Positions 1 through 13,100 of a stretch of 64,000 bases of DNA are shown here, piece by piece. This stretch comes from Amphiduros pacificus (taxonomy: Eukaryota > Annelida > Polychaeta > Phyllodocida > Hesionidae). The position numbers were made by a program, and so were the translations under genes. Location of the stretch: NCBI GenBank assembly GCA_949316495.1, contig OX439010.1, positions 7,480,001-7,544,000 on the forward strand, read 5' to 3'. Below the pieces are notes generated by a model, which worked only from the letters and a program-made list of their open reading frames with translations, was not told the origin of the DNA and did no database searches. Positions within the stretch are counted from its first letter, which is position 1, and each line of letters starts with the position of its first letter.

Positions 1-1071
1 GGCTATTGTACTAATTACTATAGTGTGGTTTACACGATTAGCTTTGACAATAGGACCATTAAGGGACTAGCCACGCTTCACAGGGGCTGCCTGCCGTTTG
101 TCCACTTCTACGGGAAGAAGGGACGAGCTAACTATTGTTACCAGTTACCTGACTCTCGTAAAATCTCTACAATCCATCTTCATGCGCCTAAATCATCATC
201 TTCTCATTCTATTTAAGTCATCTCTGGAGACAACATTCCATATCTCATCCTGTCACGTTCATGCACTGCCATGTTTTACCTGCTAGTGTTATTTATGAAG
301 CAATAAAATTATTCTACATTCTTAGACATTGTCCAATGGCCTTAGAGATGAACTAAACATTTTTCTATTAGTAATTTTGTGGACATCATCATGATATGCC
401 TGCCAAATGTCATATTAATGCCTCTTTTAAGCATTTGCCCACCTTATCTGGTCAAACACAGTTAATGTGGCAAAATAATAGACCACACTGAGGCTATATT
501 TAGATGGGTAGAATGAAGGATTCGATGTTCCAGGTGTATATTCATACTGACAAAAATCACTGCTTCAACACTCAATCACCGCCACATTCTTTTTTTTATT
601 TCTTAACCTGAGGCTTTCATTAGATTGCAAGAGTGAGATACTGGAGTTTTAATGCCAAGGTGGAACCATCATATTGCATATTTGACAACTAAGTGTTTGT
701 TAAAATAAAAAAAAAAAAAAATTAAATAAAATTAAAAAAAAAAAATTTTAGTGAAAATACAGTATCTTGCCAACAAATCTTTAAGAACTCCACTCAGTAC
801 AGTAGTTTCAGAGAAGACTGAAGTGGACAGACAGACAGAATGATAGAAATATCCCTCTCGCTACAGAAGCTCTGCACTGCTAAACAGTCTAACAACATCT
901 GACATCTTTTTATTGTGGTTTGGATGGACTCCCCAGGTCATTAATAATGTGTTTCACCACCAAGTCTTCCAAATATTTGCCGATATAGTCCATCTGAGGA
1001 TTTTTCAGGTGGTGTGGAGGCTAGGAATGTGTGTTTTAGTACTCTAATGGGTAGATATACACATCTGTATA
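1..1071. other. AT-rich non-coding DNA, no feature seen
   Basis: Two short overlapping frames near 25-286 on the plus strand have no recognisable motif and are not called. Poly-A-rich patches lie around 705-745. Nothing else is identifiable. Confidence 0.5.
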
Positions 1072-1072
1072 A

Positions 1073-1137
<65 letters not shown>
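1072..1137. repeat. Compound (CA)n(TA)n microsatellite
   Basis: An uninterrupted CA run of about 11 dinucleotides passes directly into a TA run of about 21. The TA half is self-complementary and can form a cruciform. Confidence 0.97.
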
Positions 1138-1138
<1 letters not shown>

Positions 1139-3372
1139 TGTGATATGAATCCTCTGTGTTCAGCCACCAGGAACTTTTAGAGACAGGGTATTAGTTGCTG
1201 AATAGTATCAATCCCAGGAACTGTTATTTAATGTTATCAGTGCCAGGAACTTTTCTTATTCCGGTTTCCCTGATTCCGGTCAACTTTTCTTATTCCGGAT
1301 TATCACAAGGAATAATATCATTGCTGACTTTCTATCTTGTTATTACTTGTATCTGCATGCCTATTCATTATTAACACAGAGCTCATAACCATGTTTAAAA
1401 TAATCATTTTTTTCATGGCCATAGATAGTTTTCCCTGATCAAATGGTGAAAGGCTTCTTTTCCCTGACCTAAGTCAAAATTTTACCTGACCTTCAACAAT
1501 ATATTGCTGGCTTTTCACTGACACCCTACATGTATATAATTGGGTCCTAAAAATGAATTAAATGAACAAGTATATGCATGGTGTTGTGATACTGGAACTG
1601 TTCCAGTACTGGAAACACCTTTCTTTTCTTATTGTGCCTCAGTTCTAGGAATAAATAAAACATATCTCAGGTCTATTCCTGGTCGTCATGGTTCAGGAAC
1701 TCTTCCCAGTTAAAAAAAAATTTCCTCTGTCCTATTTGTTAAGAAAAGAGGACAGACCTTTATAGTAATATACTTTCCTATAAACTGACTGATTGTGCCC
1801 ATTTTGTCAGCTTCTATGTTGGATCCCATTTTTTTTTTAAATACACTAACTTGAGGTGATCAAAAGAACCATCTGCAATACATGCCAAGCAATTCACAGA
1901 ACTATAGAATCTATCTGACCTTGACCTTTTGAGAACACATGCATAATATGACAAAATAAACTTTACCATTATTTTCTTAATGTTATAAATAAAGAATGGA
2001 TATGTTGTAATTTGCTCCTGAGGCTTCACAGATCCACCCACGAGACTGCTATGAAATTAAATCTTTGACATTTCTTTCCATTTGGCAATCGCTCATTTTA
2101 TTTTATATCTCATTAGTAATTGAAAAAATAAATAAATAATTTCTGAGTTGCATAACATCAGTAGTATTCACTTACTATCTCTGTCTCCATTGCCCTGTAT
2201 TTGATACCATTTAAAATCTGCAATTCCGCTAGTTATAAATACTTGCCTTGCTCACCACAATATCTTCCAAATCTGAATTGACCATCAATTTATAAACTGT
2301 ATTCAGGTGTCTGACAAATAAACTGACCAATCAGTACCACTGCCTGTACAAAACAAATCTGTTTGTATTCTTTCAGCAATCCAGTCGACAGCCAGATTTT
2401 TATGAATACTAATGACTTGCAACCGATCCTGTGTGAAGATTTATACCTTTGGAGCCAGGGACTGATATAAGAGAGAGATCCTGTTATGGAGAGCACCAAA
2501 TTGCGAGAGATGAGCATTTTTGGTCTTTATTATTCATTTTCTTTTTTTAGACAACTAATAGAGATAAGCATTTATTCATTTTATTTTTGAAAATAATAAC
2601 TTTCACTGCATTCCGGGCAGGGCAGGGCTTGAGACTGCCTTAATACTAATGCTGTTTTATGCAACAGAAAGCGTCCATTTCACCATTTGTGCAAATGAGC
2701 AATCTTTGAGATAATGATTGTCATTGTTATATCCTTGAATGAAACTTGACACCCAATTAAGCTCTCATCAATAATCCTTTCCTCTTTGTTTAAGAAACAA
2801 AAAACAGGAGCTGACTAACACGAAGCAGCTGCAATCGCTAAACATGAAATATCCAACTATCATCAGTGCTATAGATATGTGACCAAATAAATTCACACTT
2901 CTGTGAACCCTTGCATCATCAAGACCACCCATCACTATACTTTGGCGAACGACATGTTTAATAAAACTATAATATTTTCTCCCCTGATTACTGTAAACCT
3001 GTTCGACTAACATGGATATGTAAATGCATTAAATTAATGCTGTTAACGTCCCAAACATGCGAGCCTATATATATTTTTGTTAGATATGATCGTATGTTGT
3101 GTATTATTAATCTCTCGCCGGATATGAAGCTTTCCATCTGGTTATTTATCCATGGCTGGCACATCTCCAGTCCAGGACATTGCACAACTGAAAGATGTTT
3201 TTGTCACATCACTCCGAGACACTAGGATATCACTGATAATAATGAAATAACACATTTTTTTTGAAAATCCTGCAAAACAACTGGCTGGAATACTTCATCC
3301 CAACAGCCTGCAGTAAGAAAGTGTCACAAATATGTTGTAGCTCTGTAAATATGATTGATTAGTCAACATTAA
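1138..3372. other. AT-rich DNA with a dispersed-repeat fragment
   Basis: No gene is supported. The stretch 2140-2265 is similar in order and sequence to 59660-59790 (shared words such as 'tctgtctccattgcc' against 'tctgtcgccattgcc'), so both are probably fragments of one interspersed repeat. The phrase 'aacttttcttattccgg' occurs twice near 1250-1300. Confidence 0.4.
3361..3372 (+). repeat. Left target-site duplication of the LINE
   Basis: AGTCAACATTAA here is repeated exactly at 5357-5368, directly after the LINE tail. A 12-bp perfect duplication is what target-primed reverse transcription leaves. Removing the element plus one copy restores a continuous AT-rich target. Confidence 0.93.
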
Positions 3373-5356
3373 AGACAAAAAGAGACAGAGAAAACATTCA
3401 GAAGCAAAGAAATGAAACACTTAAGACAATACACAAAATGCTAGAAAAAGAGGAAAAGAGGAAAATAGAGGATATGATAGCAGAAATAGAAGAAACCAAA
3501 AAAGACTCAAATCGCATGTTCAAAGTGATCAGAAGCATGCAAAACATGAAACCAAAGAAAAAGCTAGTTGTGAATGGAGAACATAGTAAAGCCACAGATG
3601 AAAGTGAACAAGTGGGGATTATAACAAAATTCTTTGACAAAATGTTCTCCCCACAGGACAGAAGAGACATAATGCACATTACACCCAAAGAGATGCAAAT
3701 ACCATTCAGCAATTCAGAAATAGAAAAAGCTGCCAGGAGCCTAAAAAACAATAAAAGCCCTGGAAATGACAATCTTCAAGCAGAATTGTTCAAACATGCA
3801 CCATCAGAAATACATGAGGAGACTGCCAACATACTAAATGAAACAGCAAGAAGTGGAGTGTATCCAAAAGAATTGAAACAGGGCACATTGATACCATTGC
3901 AGAAACCAGGAAAACCTCAGGGCCCACCATCAAACCTGAGACCCATAATCCTGCTATGTATAATCAGAAAGATATTGGCAATATGTATGATCAGACGATG
4001 TTGGGAAAAGATAAAAACTTTGATAGATATCACCCAGGCGGCATATCAGGCCGGGAGGAGTACCACAGAACAAGTGTTTGCCATGAAAATATTAGCAGAA
4101 AAAGCTATCACCTCACAGGACTACTCAATTCACATCCTGATGCTCGACATGAGCAAAGCTTTTGACACAGTGGATCGTAGCACACTATTTGAAGACCTGA
4201 GCCAAATTTTAGACCCAGATGAAATGCACATGATGAAGATATTAATCGAAAATGTAGAACTATCTGTAAGAGTGGGAAAAACATATGGAGAAAAAATAGA
4301 AACAACAATCGGAGTCCCACAAGGGGACTGCTTAAGTCCTGTTTTATTCATATTATACTTAGCCCAAGCTCTAAAAGAAAGAAATCAAGAGCATGATCAC
4401 ACATACAGTCAACCCAGACTCAGCAGTACAGAAGTACAGGACAGAATGCCTGAACACCTAGCTGACCATACATATGCATCACCCATGCCAAACAAACTCA
4501 CCATCGCCCCACAATATGCAGATGACATATCATGGATTAACACAGATAAAACAGAAAAGGACAGAATCAAGAAAAGTACACCATCTAAACTAAGTAAGAG
4601 AAACCTATCAGTTAATGAAACAAAAACTGAGGATTATGAAGTATCAAGAAATGGAAATGAAGAATGGAAGAAAGGAAAATATCTGGGAAGCCACATAGAT
4701 ACTGAGATAGATATCACAAGAAGAAAAGCTCTAGCATTAACAGCTTACAATCAATTCAAGAAAATCTTAGAGAACAAAAGCACCAGCACCAACTTGAAAG
4801 TGAAAATCGTGAACACTTACATAACATCAATATTTCTGTACAATAGTGAGCTATGGACAATTACAAAGAAGAGAGAGAATGAAATTGACACATTCCAAAG
4901 AAGAATTTTGAGAAAAGTCATGCATATTCACTGGCCAAAAAAGATCAAAAACAAGAAACTGTACAAAATTACAAAACAAGAGCCATGGAGCAGAACAATA
5001 CTGAGAAGGAGGCTAAACTGGACAGGGCACCTCATGAGATTACACGATAGCACACCAGCCAAGCAAGCCCTGTATGAAGCTGTAAAACCAGAAAAAAGGC
5101 CAAGGGGACGCCCCAAATACACTTGGCTTGAACAAATGAAAAATGACATGAAATTGATGAAAGTAAATTGCACAAAAGGTGGTGGAAAAAGTAGTAATAG
5201 AAAAAGTGGTGGTGGACTAGATATTCAAGTAATAAAGAATCAAGCAGAAGATAGAGAAAGGTGGCGGGCTCTGATTAAGCGCGCTATGTCGCAGGCACCT
5301 GAGCATGCGCAGTGCTTGGAGTGCGACGTCGACGGAATGCGGAACTGATGATGATG
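3373..5356 (+). mobile_element. 5'-truncated non-LTR retrotransposon (LINE), RTE-like tail
   Basis: A 1,984-bp insertion flanked by a perfect 12-bp duplication. Its 3' end is a short trinucleotide tail (GAT repeated three times) instead of poly-A, a habit of RTE-like and some related clades. The 5' end cuts into the open frame, so the endonuclease domain and 5' UTR are missing. This is ordinary 5' truncation during target-primed reverse transcription. The frame is open from the truncation point to its stop, with no frameshift or internal stop, and the flanking duplication is undiverged. Both suggest a recent insertion. Clade is uncertain: RTE-like and Proto2-like are the best guesses. Confidence 0.93.
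3438..5348 (+). CDS. LINE reverse transcriptase ORF fragment
   Basis: The frame is 636 codons from its first ATG, but it is open back to about 3375, so that ATG is internal and not a native start. Order of parts: a basic, lysine-rich N-terminal stretch; the reverse transcriptase fingers with SPGNDNL near residue 108 and IPLQKPGKPQ near 152; palm motif MLDMSKAFDTVDR near 235-247; GVPQGDCLSP near 292; and the catalytic YADD near 360. After the RT comes the C-terminal region usual in RTE/I-like LINEs, with RRRLNWTGHLMR and then RPRGRPKYTW near 555-564, and a Gly/Lys-rich patch near 581-593. Catalytic aspartates are present. Codon use is very A-rich (lysine by aaa), unlike a typical host exon. 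The endonuclease is absent through truncation, so the copy cannot be autonomous. Confidence 0.95.
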   Translation: MLEKEEKRKIEDMIAEIEETKKDSNRMFKVIRSMQNMKPKKKLVVNGEHSKATDESEQVGIITKFFDKMFSPQDRRDIMHITPKEMQIPFSNSEIEKAARSLKNNKSPGNDNLQAELFKHAPSEIHEETANILNETARSGVYPKELKQGTLIPLQKPGKPQGPPSNLRPIILLCIIRKILAICMIRRCWEKIKTLIDITQAAYQAGRSTTEQVFAMKILAEKAITSQDYSIHILMLDMSKAFDTVDRSTLFEDLSQILDPDEMHMMKILIENVELSVRVGKTYGEKIETTIGVPQGDCLSPVLFILYLAQALKERNQEHDHTYSQPRLSSTEVQDRMPEHLADHTYASPMPNKLTIAPQYADDISWINTDKTEKDRIKKSTPSKLSKRNLSVNETKTEDYEVSRNGNEEWKKGKYLGSHIDTEIDITRRKALALTAYNQFKKILENKSTSTNLKVKIVNTYITSIFLYNSELWTITKKRENEIDTFQRRILRKVMHIHWPKKIKNKKLYKITKQEPWSRTILRRRLNWTGHLMRLHDSTPAKQALYEAVKPEKRPRGRPKYTWLEQMKNDMKLMKVNCTKGGGKSSNRKSGGGLDIQVIKNQAEDRERWRALIKRAMSQAPEHAQCLECDVDGMRN

Positions 5357-5368
5357 AGTCAACATTAA
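5357..5368 (+). repeat. Right target-site duplication of the LINE
   Basis: Exact repeat of 3361-3372, immediately following the GATGATGATG tail. Confidence 0.93.
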
Positions 5369-7015
5369 TCCCATCAGCACAATTAATCAAATTATGCAAA
5401 CTGAAATAATTCTTATTTAAATTGATTGAATCATAAATTTGATCAGTCAGCTATGATACTATCTGCTGAATATTTGTATATGTCAATTTTGTAAGACTTT
5501 TTTCATTCTATCAAATCACCATGCAATTCACCCCATGGAAATTGCTCGATACTGACACCTGGTGGCTGGTTTAAAATAAATTTCATAATTTATGCTCAAT
5601 AAGATTGAAGACATCAGAGAAAAGGGGGAATATGACTGGCTGCAAGGTCATAAACAAGAAAAAGTGGTGTTCCACATATAACATGGATGGCCAAAAAAAA
5701 ACAACAAAAACAACAACAAAAACAAACTTAAGGCAAAGTACAAAAATCAAACATTTAATCGAACAAACCAAAAAATATAGGAACAACAAAAAACATAAAC
5801 AGAACAAAATTTAAAACAAAACCAGTGCACTAGCAAAAACAAAATATCTGACAAACAAACAAAACAAAGCATTTGTCATCTTCCAAATCAAGTCCAAAAT
5901 TGTTCTAAAAATTTGCTGAAAATGTCTTGTTCCGATTTTGACAATTGACAGAATGTACACAGAATTGTTAATTTCTACGAAACCTTCTCTCGTGTTTTTA
6001 ATCAAAACTCAAAATATATTTATCCAACTGTTATAATTTTATCACCAAAAGAAATTTGAACAATTTTTTTGGCACAAACCTATGCAAAGTTCTCTCTTTT
6101 TGGGCTTGATTACACAACTTCCTCCAATATCGATCCGGCACTAACACAAATAAGACTTTGGAGTGTTATTCATGTTTTTATCGTCCGATTTACACTAAAT
6201 TTTAACTAAACCTACTCAGAATTCTATGGTTTATCAATTACGAAGCATTTCTAGGCAGGGTGAACTGATAAGTTCATGCATCGATGGGCGAAGACAATGT
6301 TGTCATCTTGAACTTTTTGTCAATACGCACTTCTTTTTCTTTGTTTACATGTTATAAGAATGCATTCATTCGCGTGCGCATGCACAAATTAGAATCTTTT
6401 TCATGCACACAGACGAACGTTCTACAGTGGCGTCAGTTGCTTGAACCATATTGGCCACAAAAAAGCCAAATCAGAACCCACTTGAAATGGCTGCACGTTC
6501 CCCATGATCATACCGATCACAGAATAACAAATAATTCCTTTTTTGACGACCATTGCCCATCGACAATCGTTGTAAGGAAGGAACCATCCGTGTTACAAAA
6601 AAAATAAAAAATAACTCCAGGAAAAATTACAATAACATTATTTGAAATGGTTTTGATGATATTATAATATATTAAGAGGCAAATGTGGTGCAAGGTAACA
6701 ATGTTAGCACACGGGTGATTTTGTGGGCTGAATATGAGGTCAATCATGTCATCAAGTACACTAGTGTTTTGCATACACAGTGCCCAATGCATTTCGTGCA
6801 CAGCCTTACTAATAATACAAGTAATGACTTGGCCTAGAAAGTGTGTAAGGCTCACATACTAAACACATACCATATATTTGGGTCATACTTTCTGTTGTTC
6901 TTTCTTAGTTTTGAATCTTTACAGGATTATTGTCCTTTTTCTTGGCCATTAATTACGAGCATTTGATACCTTATGCTTAATACTGTAGGACAGATTAGAA
7001 TCCAGTAGGATTAAT
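5369..7015. other. AT-rich DNA with an A/C-rich low-complexity patch
   Basis: Bases 5690-5830 are an imperfect CAA/CAAAA-rich tract. A 107-codon plus-strand frame at 6284-6607 has no motif, and the minus-strand frame opposite is equally long, so it is not called. Confidence 0.4.
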
Positions 7016-7016
7016 C

Positions 7017-7063
7017 TGTGTGTGTGTGTGTGTGTGTATGTATGTGTGTGTGTGTGTGTGTGT
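7017..7063. repeat. (TG)n microsatellite
   Basis: A TG dinucleotide run interrupted once by TATGTA. Confidence 0.97.
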
Positions 7064-7148
7064 TAATCAGATGAGACTGAATAAAAATTAATGCATGTCC
7101 ACTGTTTAGTGATTGTTGTTTTTTATCTTCATACTCAAAGTAGCTTAC

Positions 7149-10100
7149 CTTGCACGAACAATTTGTAGTTTGTTGTTCTAAAGCCAATTTTTTCTGGTAA
7201 TCCTCCAAGACTGTTTCTATGGCAACTGGACACATCTTGATTCTTAAAATGTCACGTATTACACATTTCTAATTACTCCTTTGTGTGGGCGCCTAGCTTT
7301 GAAATGCAGCATTGGTAAAACAATAGCCCAGAGTACCTAGTACTGCATTCAAATTCCACACTGGTGGTGACTGAGGATGAAGGTGCCTACAAATGATGAC
7401 TTTACCATTTAATCCATATACGGCAGTTTTCCAGAGTATTTCGGAGATATTTCCAGATTATCTTAACATAAATGCTCTTTACTGGACGTTTTCTTCCTCT
7501 GATTTAACTGTCATGTGAATCTATTGTGATTTTATAACAGGTAGAAAATTTGAATTGCCTACGTCCACCACAATGACAGTACCCTGTGCACAATGGCAGA
7601 AATCTGTTACGAATCATGAATGTATACAGAGACATTTTATGTTGAAAGCAAAACATATGGACCACATTTTTCAGGATGTTGAATTTGAGATGATGTAATC
7701 CTTTAGGGAATATGTAAACTAAATTGTTTTAAACAATTCTCTATGAATAAATAGTTCTATTGTTCTTTCTTAGAAACTGTTGTTATGCTGAAGGTATTCC
7801 CATTGTTCTCATGTTTCAGATAGAAACAACAAATAAAAAATATTTATGAGTGATTCCATGTTTTTGTAACTTACTGCATTAGAGACTGTTATACATCAGA
7901 TTTTTCACCCTTAATTTAAGTATGAAATAAACCATGCACATTTTTCCAGCTTCCGAGTTGCATATTTTCACGTTTCCTCTTGACACTGCAGGCATGCACT
8001 TCCTCATGTGTCACATAATGAGACATACTCACAAGACTTTTAACATTCAGTATTTATGCAAAGACAGTACCTTATCAGCATTATATGATTACAACATCTG
8101 ATGTGATACAAATATAAATATATCTTCCGCAGCAGTGGAGAACCATGTGGGCTTTCTCTGGTTTTAGTCCAGAGAAACACTGGCACTCCGGGAGATTTAA
8201 TGGGAGTCTTATCCACAAGTTGCTTTCATCACCTCATCCTTATGACTCATCCCCGCAGAAATAGTCAATGTTCCACTTGTCCGTCTTGCGGACCTTCCCT
8301 GCACCTCTGTGTCCTCACAGCTGCTGCTCGGACACAGTTCTCCACTTTTTGGCCTAATCTTTTTGTTTACGTTTAAGCTTTCACAGTTGTCTCGGCCGCT
8401 GGCTTTTTGTTCACTGCTCAAATCTGTGCATCACCACCATCAGCTGGTACCTCAGACACAATCACCACTGTGCTAACCACTCCTCGCTCTCTCTGTCTTA
8501 CACACCACCCCTGAGGATGCTGAGAGACACTGGATGCCTCAGAAACCTGGCACACCACAGAACTACAATGGCTTTATGTGGTAGTTTCTCTCGCTGGCAA
8601 CCACTAGACTGTTCGATGCACATGTTCCCTGTGGGCCTAGATATGTATAGTGGTATACATACAGCCCCTCTGTAGCCTCTATCTCACCCAACTTGTCCAA
8701 CATACGCTGCTGCCTTTCACCGATCTATCATATTCCATATGCTGAGTGGTAGCAGACAAAGCAGACTAAACATGTGCACAGGACTGTCTGCTAGCTCACC
8801 TCCACGTCCCACCGACCTCCGAGTCCCACCAAACTCTCTGCTTCCCCTGCTACAAGTCTGGGACCCTGCACTCTCTCCCAGCCACCTCTGTCACGTCTCA
8901 AACCCATCCCCACATAAACACACTGATACGGGACATAAAACATCGGAAATAAAACATGCTAATGATCTGTTCCCATCTCACAGGGCCTTAGGTAATGCAA
9001 TTAGGTAGCTTCGTAGTTTTTGCCAGCAAATCTCTTGTGTGCGGCAATAATACATCAAGATTATAATATGTGCAATTTCCACAATAACATTGACAACAAA
9101 AGGCCACTGCCAGATGTCAGGCTACCTGCAGGGGCACACAATTAACATAAACCCTAGCCAAACAATAGACTTCATCTCAGCTGGGCTGATACAATCAGGT
9201 CAGGTCAATGAGGTAATCGTGTCAGGTCAATGAGGTAATGAGTAGAGGTCTCCTCATTATAGACCCTCTTCATGCAACAATGCTCGGAAATACATATAAG
9301 GTAATTATGGCCTTATTCACTTATTTCCTGCGCTTACTCCCATCGTCAACTTTGCTCTTTAATTATGCTCGTTATAATCCTCACTAATGGTGTCATTCAA
9401 TTTTCATGCCCATCAATCATGCTTATATACATTATGTTCTGTTCACCCTTGTTAGAGCACTGCCATTTAAACAGAGAACTAACAGTTAAAAGTAAGCAAA
9501 TATTGGACCCCAAAATACTTGTTTAATGCTCATTTATATCACATGCACAAATTAAATGGAGCATCACCGTAATGTTTAACAGGCATACATAGAAGTGAAG
9601 AAAAAAAATAATAAAAAATAAATAAATAAAAGAGAGATAACAGGAAGTGAATTATAAACCCTAAGAATGACAGCAACAAGATGTTTCCATTGCTTTGGTA
9701 GGACAATACATAATCTCATTGTATCTGAAACTAGATTAAAATGTTTCTTGCCCTCTCTATATGTGTTAATCCATCAAATAATGATCGGTAAAATAAGACC
9801 CAAAAAAACCCTGGCTGAAAAATTCCTTGCTTAGGACAACAGTACACGCTCACTTTTCAAGCACTGCATGACAATTCCCTGTTCTCCAGACAAGTAACAA
9901 TATTATGATGTCATTTTCCTGCACCCTATGTTGTCACAGTAGAATAACACGAGGTCACTTAGCATATTGAATGTTTGCCCCAAGTATTACTAAGGCATGC
10001 TGGGTAATCGAGTTACAAACTGTAATAGTAATTACCAAACCCATTTGCCTTATTAATCTATAGAATACGTAAGGGGCTGTTGTGTGTTCTGAGCACACCC

Positions 10101-13100
10101 TTAGCTTCCATTTTCTAAACTGGTCCACTCTCACTTAATGCCTCAAGCTCATAGTAGCCACAATTTATTTCATAATTATCCTTATACATGTATATCATTC
10201 CGTTATTAAATTATTGTAATAAACTATCAAAATTAATAGTCATGTGAAAATTTTGATTGTGAAGTTCGATAATTAGAGTCTGGTGACCAATATTGACATC
10301 ATGGAAGGGAATCGGACATCAGAGACAGAAAATACTAAATATCTGAATAATTCTAATGGTATTGTATTGCCAGAATAAAATATTTTTGTGACTTTTGTCT
10401 TTTTGTGACTATAATCATGCATATATGTGACCGAAATAAGGTCATGCATGATTACCTATAATATCACTAGAATGAGCGACAGTAGGTATGTGAAAAATGT
10501 CTTTTTATCAATATGGTTGTATTTGTGCTTCATTCTGTATGGTTGTAGTTATGCTTGATTTGCATGATTGCATTTATGCTTAATTGTTGCTTGATTGTAT
10601 ATGACTGTGTTGCTTGATTTTATATGATTGTATTTATGCTTAATTTTATATGATTGTGTTGCTTGATTTAATACAGTTGTGTTGCTTGATTTTAAATGGT
10701 TGTATTTGTGCTTAATGTTATATGGCTGTATATATGCTCGATTTTTATGGTTGCATTTATGCTTTATTTTATATGGTTGTATTTATGCTTTATTTTATAT
10801 GGTTGCATTTATCCTTGATTTTATATGATTGTATTTGTGCTTAATTTTATTTTCCCACATTTATGCATAACCTTATACAGTCACATGTATACTGTGACAT
10901 AACGTTATGTGAAGTTGTTCTTGACTGCTGGTTAGAACAGTAATGCCCATTTCTGTGGTACCAAATTGGAGGATTTCTTCTGCCTTTATCTCAAGATAAA
11001 AATATTCAAAAATAATGAGATTATAGCCATGTCATATACAACCACACTGAGCATGTTATTACTTTGCAAATCTCATTCTATGTTCTGTATTCTTATTTTG
11101 CATTCTCAAATTTTCATTATATTTTTGCGCTATTGAATATGTCTACAAACTCCTTACATTTGAAAAAAAAATTACTTCAAATCATCTGAGAGAAAATTCT
11201 GAATCAAATATATCACTCATCAAACAAGATATTCCTTCACAATAATTATGATTTGGCTCAGATACAAAAGTAATATGGTCCCCTTTGAATTGCCATATTC
11301 TTCATAATGGAACATGCATTGTTTTCTGAGTGTTCTATTGGCAAATATTCATATGATCAAAACATGATATATTTGTTGTGTAGACAATGTGTACAAAACA
11401 AACATCAAAGCTTCAGTACCTTTGCTCATGTGTATCAATATTCTTATGAATTCCCTTTTGTTGCTTCACAATTTCTTTGGTTATTGTTTCCAGTTGACAA
11501 TATTTCTTTTCTCTATCACCTTATAAATTACAGAGATAATTGTCTTTTCAATCCATGACACCTTTTTGTCCACAACACAACTTAAAATGGAAAAAAAAAC
11601 AAAAACAAGTGAGAGTGTCAGTGCCTCAGATTGGTTAGTATGACAACTGTGTCTGTTGCCATGGTTACCGTGTCAGGTGACATCAGATTCCTCATCACTT
11701 TGGCCACATCCTGAGGGTTCACAGAGGTCACTGAGGGGTCAGATCAGAGGTTGTTTACTTAGATTATGAGGGCAGGGATGGCAAAAATAACAACTTGGAC
11801 AATAAATTCCTAAATTTAAAGTAACACTGAAGCATGTGGTGCTTGTTTTGGGCACAAATATTTATTTATAAATATGTATGAATAAGACAAATGACGACAT
11901 CTCAGACATTCCAAAAATACTGAATTGATTTTCTGAGTCATTCCATCTGATATGTCATGAATAATTCTAAAAATATCAGAGGCATACTTAAGGCATACTT
12001 CCCTGGGACTCCTGATGAATGGAAGTCTCACCTACCTCCTAGTGAGATCATCAACAAAACTAATGGGCAATTTATCATCTGAGTTATTCTTTTACTATAT
12101 ATAATTTTATTATTACTTCCTAGTCAATCATTTAATGTCCTCACAGGTCAGGATAGTCGATGGATGGCATGAATGATGGTAACTGGCTTTAAGTGTTAAT
12201 ATCCCTTGATCTCAAGGGGAACGCAGTAAGACTGTTGATGGTATTAATGCTACATAAAGTAATCCTCCTTTCAGAGATGGCAGGAGTGCAAAATCCATGT
12301 TGCCCCTTCCTAAAAATAAGATAAACTTTGAGCTGTCTCCAAAATTACAGTAGTAGTGAGGCATCAGTGGGGAACTCCTCCCAGGGCCCTTCCCCCCCCT
12401 TTCCTTTCCCCTTTGCCTTCGCTTCTGCCTTCACCCCTGCCTTGTCCCACCCTTACCCCTCCCTCCCCGTATCTTAGGAGTGACCAGACATAATTGTGTA
12501 ACAATTACATCATGTGACCCATTCTGACTCCCGGAGCAGACACAACCTGATTGAGGTCTGGACTTCACTATCTGGAGCTGATACCATGAAACACTGCAGT
12601 GATATGCATATCATCTTGACCTGGTTTGTGCATAAAATTATAAAGTCCATGTTATATATCTCTCTGGGGTTAATGCCATCCACCATTCTGATGCATATGT
12701 TAAGAGAATGCAGATACATTCATTGGTATGTATAGTACAACAGTGCATGTGTGTTCATTTACAATGCTGTCTTCCATCATGAGTGCCATACATTCCAATG
12801 TGATAACACTGACCGCCTCCACTGACCTGCATCTCAGCCACGCCCAGCCACTTGGTACAGGATATGGCCACTCTGAGACCCTAAACTATCCCTCCTAACC
12901 CAGTCACTTGGTACAGGATATGGCCACTCTGAGACCCTAAACTATCCCTCCTAACCCAGTCACTAGGTACAGGATATGGCCACTCTGAGACCCTAAACTA
13001 TCCCTCCTAACCCAGTCACATGGGTGCTGGTGAGAAAAAAGTTTTTGACGGAACATTTTCGGCGAAAAGCGAGCCTAGCAAACTTAACCGAAAAGCGATT

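Noticed and set aside
2160-2320. Two adjacent minus-strand exon-like segments with GTAAGT and GTGAGC donors
   Set aside because: The intron between them would be 38 bp, and the left one resembles a second genomic copy at 59.7 kb, so it is better explained as a repeat. It also shows how easily false exons appear here.
6284-6607. 107-codon plus-strand frame
   Set aside because: No motif, and a 112-codon frame overlaps on the other strand.
8660-8930. Further minus-strand exon-like pieces (8793-8920, about 8682-8735)
   Set aside because: Splice-like borders are good, but the intron between would be 58 bp and the phases do not fit the neighbouring chain. Mentioned under 8209-8423 only.
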